Shown here in pieces: positions 62,701 through 64,000 of a stretch of 64,000 nucleotides of DNA. The translations under genes were made by a program, and so were the position numbers. The number at the start of each line of letters is the position of its first letter. The first letter of the stretch is position 1. The stretch spans positions 1 through 64,000 of the forward strand of contig CAUWLL010000008.1 in the NCBI GenBank assembly GCA_963559605.1. Reading direction: 5' to 3'. The DNA comes from Dorea_D sp963559605. GTDB taxonomy: Bacteria > Bacillota > Clostridia > Lachnospirales > Lachnospiraceae. The notes under the pieces are model-generated. The model did no database searches and was not told where the DNA came from. It was given only the letters and a program-made list of their open reading frames with translations.

Positions 62701-63252
62701 TTACAGGAAGTCCAGTCCGCTCAAATCCTGCGTCCCCTGTTTTTTCGGACTCTCATTCCACATCTGCGGCGCCTGTTGCCTTGTATAAGTACCGCTTTTT
62801 CCGCCTGTTTTCTCCTTCAGGCAAATCTCAGAGATCACCATACCTCTGTCCATTGCCTTGCACATATCGTATATAGTAAGGAGGGCGACATTGACGCCGG
62901 TCAGCGCTTCCATCTCCACTCCCGTCTTTCCTTCTGTAAGCACCAAGCATTCTGCATGAATTTCCAGAGCTTCCGGCGACACAAAAAATGTCAGCTCACA
63001 TTTTTCGATCGGAATCGTATGACACATAGGAATCAGATCTGCCGTCCGTTTGACTGCCATAATCCCGGCAACTCTTGCCACTCCCAGCACATCTCCCTTC
63101 GCCGCAGTATGTCCGGTCACTGCCTGCATAACGGCATCATTTACCTGAATCTTTCCTATGGCAACTGCCTGCCGCCTAGTACTGCTTTTTTCAGAAACGT
63201 CTACCATACGTGCGTTTCCCTTTAAGTCAAAATGTGTCCAGTCATTTCCCAT
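62701..63252 (-). CDS. moaC: Cyclic pyranopterin monophosphate synthase MoaC
   Basis: A 183-residue MoaC, which converts the MoaA product to cyclic pyranopterin monophosphate. The conserved IPMCHTIPI, KTGVEMEALTGVNVA and IYDMCKAMD with catalytic Asp/Lys are present. The last 25 residues (after SGTYTR) are an extra tail. Its ATG directly follows the xdhC stop. Confidence 0.95.
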   Translation of the reverse strand: MGNDWTHFDLKGNARMVDVSEKSSTRRQAVAIGKIQVNDAVMQAVTGHTAAKGDVLGVARVAGIMAVKRTADLIPMCHTIPIEKCELTFFVSPEALEIHAECLVLTEGKTGVEMEALTGVNVALLTIYDMCKAMDRGMVISEICLKEKTGGKSGTYTRQQAPQMWNESPKKQGTQDLSGLDFL

Positions 63253-64000
63253 CTAATTCACCACCTCTAATAAGACCTCGATCCTTCCGCCGCACACCAT
63301 CCCCGATACTTCTGCCTCTGCACCGGACATGTCTGCGATCATCCGCTTCATCACCTTACTTTTATCTTCTCTGTGTATACGCAAAAATCCAAGACCTTCC
63401 CGGATTACTTTTGCTTCCATACAACCGCCCCCGACAGAGCCAACCGTTGTCCCTATATCCGTCACGAGCATCTTGGTCCCAATCTCTCGCGGAGCAGAAC
63501 CAGAACGGCGGATAATGGTTGCCAGCGCCCACGGTTCTTGGCAAGATTTATTTAAAATATTTTCCAAGATCTCTTTATCAAAAACAGTTCCTCCGCCGCC
63601 ACTGTTTTTCACCGCGATTAATTCTGCCAGAACAGAAATTCCGATTTCTTCCGGTGTTTTTGCATGAATGGAAAGTCCGATCGGCGTATGGATATTCGAA
63701 ACTGTTTCTTCCGAAAATCCTTTCTCTATAAGATTCTGCTTCATCCGTGCCGCACGGCCTCTACTCGCCATCATTCCCACATAAGCATGAGGCTTTTTCA
63801 AAATAATGCTCAGACAGTCTTCATCATAACGATGTCCTCTTGTCATCACCACAAAATACACCTGCCGTCCTCCCTCTATCTGCGCAAGGGCACGTTCAAA
63901 GGAATCACAGAGAACTTTTGTCGCTCCCGCTGCCCGCGCCTTGTCAGCAAATGACGGACGATCTTCGATAACAACCACCTCAAACCCGGTAAGCCTTGCA
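63253..64000 (-). CDS. xdhC: XdhC-family maturation protein, 5' end outside the window
   Basis: At least 249 residues; the true start lies beyond the right edge. XdhC proteins load sulfurated molybdenum cofactor into xanthine-dehydrogenase-type enzymes. The part seen begins with the Rossmann domain (VVVIEDRPSFADKARAAGA, YVGMMASRGRAARM, TPIGLSIHAKTPEEIGISVL). After about residue 150 it continues into a CoxI-type domain (PWALATIIRRSGSAPREIGT, GTTVGSVGGGCMEAKV, MVCGGRIEVLLE). In most XdhC proteins the CoxI domain comes first, so this order is reversed. It suggests a molybdenum hydroxylase gene to the right. Confidence 0.88.
   Translation of the reverse strand, partial: ARLTGFEVVVIEDRPSFADKARAAGATKVLCDSFERALAQIEGGRQVYFVVMTRGHRYDEDCLSIILKKPHAYVGMMASRGRAARMKQNLIEKGFSEETVSNIHTPIGLSIHAKTPEEIGISVLAELIAVKNSGGGGTVFDKEILENILNKSCQEPWALATIIRRSGSAPREIGTKMLVTDIGTTVGSVGGGCMEAKVIREGLGFLRIHREDKSKVMKRMIADMSGAEAEVSGMVCGGRIEVLLEVVN

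Noticed and set aside
1..64000. CRISPR arrays, insertion sequences, prophage genes, tRNA or rRNA genes
   Set aside because: No regularly spaced repeats, transposase or integrase motifs, or tRNA-like folds were seen, including at the joints of the split ribosomal gene string.

Overview
The window looks like chromosome from an anaerobic gut-type Firmicute of the Clostridia, most probably Lachnospiraceae. The support is moderately AT-rich DNA, AGGAGG ribosome binding sites, YesM/YesN-type two-component systems paired with sugar ABC transporters, Gly-Ala-Gly-Cys lipoboxes, a GlgC/GlgD pair, an RFN-controlled RibU, and a 49-residue Cys4 L33. I cannot name a species from the sequence alone. Nearly everything is on the minus strand. 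The exceptions are a LysR regulator, an aminotransferase and glgCD.

The backbone is the usual bacterial gene string rpmG-secE-nusG-rplK-rplA-rplJ-rplL-rpoB-rpoC, read right to left, but here it is cut into three pieces. rpmG-secE-nusG-rplKA lies at 49.3-51.4 kb, rplJL at 34.1-35.3 kb and rpoBC at 1.9-9.6 kb. About 14 kb and about 24.5 kb of accessory genes lie between the pieces. Each piece has its own recognisable promoter, and rplJ also has an L10 leader. Two of the cut points carry strong terminators.

Accessory block A (9.7-33.8 kb) is carbohydrate metabolism. It starts (in minus-strand order) with a YesN-like regulator, a kinase with no extracellular domain, and an ABC-ATPase-like protein that has lost all its nucleotide-binding motifs. 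These stand in front of an RbsABC-type importer, an SDR dehydrogenase and DhaK/DhaL kinase subunits. A ribokinase and a LacI repressor follow, with a clear operator over the rbsK promoter. A second, conventional YesMN pair precedes a family 1 sugar importer, a PIG-L deacetylase, a YesL-like membrane protein, a GH65 disaccharide phosphorylase and a HAD phosphatase.

Accessory block B (35.3-49.2 kb) is peptide and amino acid catabolism. It holds a complete Opp transporter, a PepV-like dipeptidase, a nitrilase-family amidase, an M29/NicX-like metalloenzyme and an Asp/Glu-racemase-family protein. A divergent LysR gene follows, then a second LysR gene with a flavodoxin-like gene, divergent from an alanine-type aminotransferase.

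To the right are glgCD (glycogen precursor synthesis, with a large perfect palindrome against the promoter), purC, and an FMN riboswitch with ribU. Last is a compact minus-strand operon for molybdenum: xdhC (cut by the window edge)-moaC-moaA-mogA-(HipA-like kinase)-moeA-like-MOSC-modA-modB-modC. In it, modA carries an in-frame TGA just after its signal peptide, and a HipA-like protein kinase gene sits among the cofactor genes.
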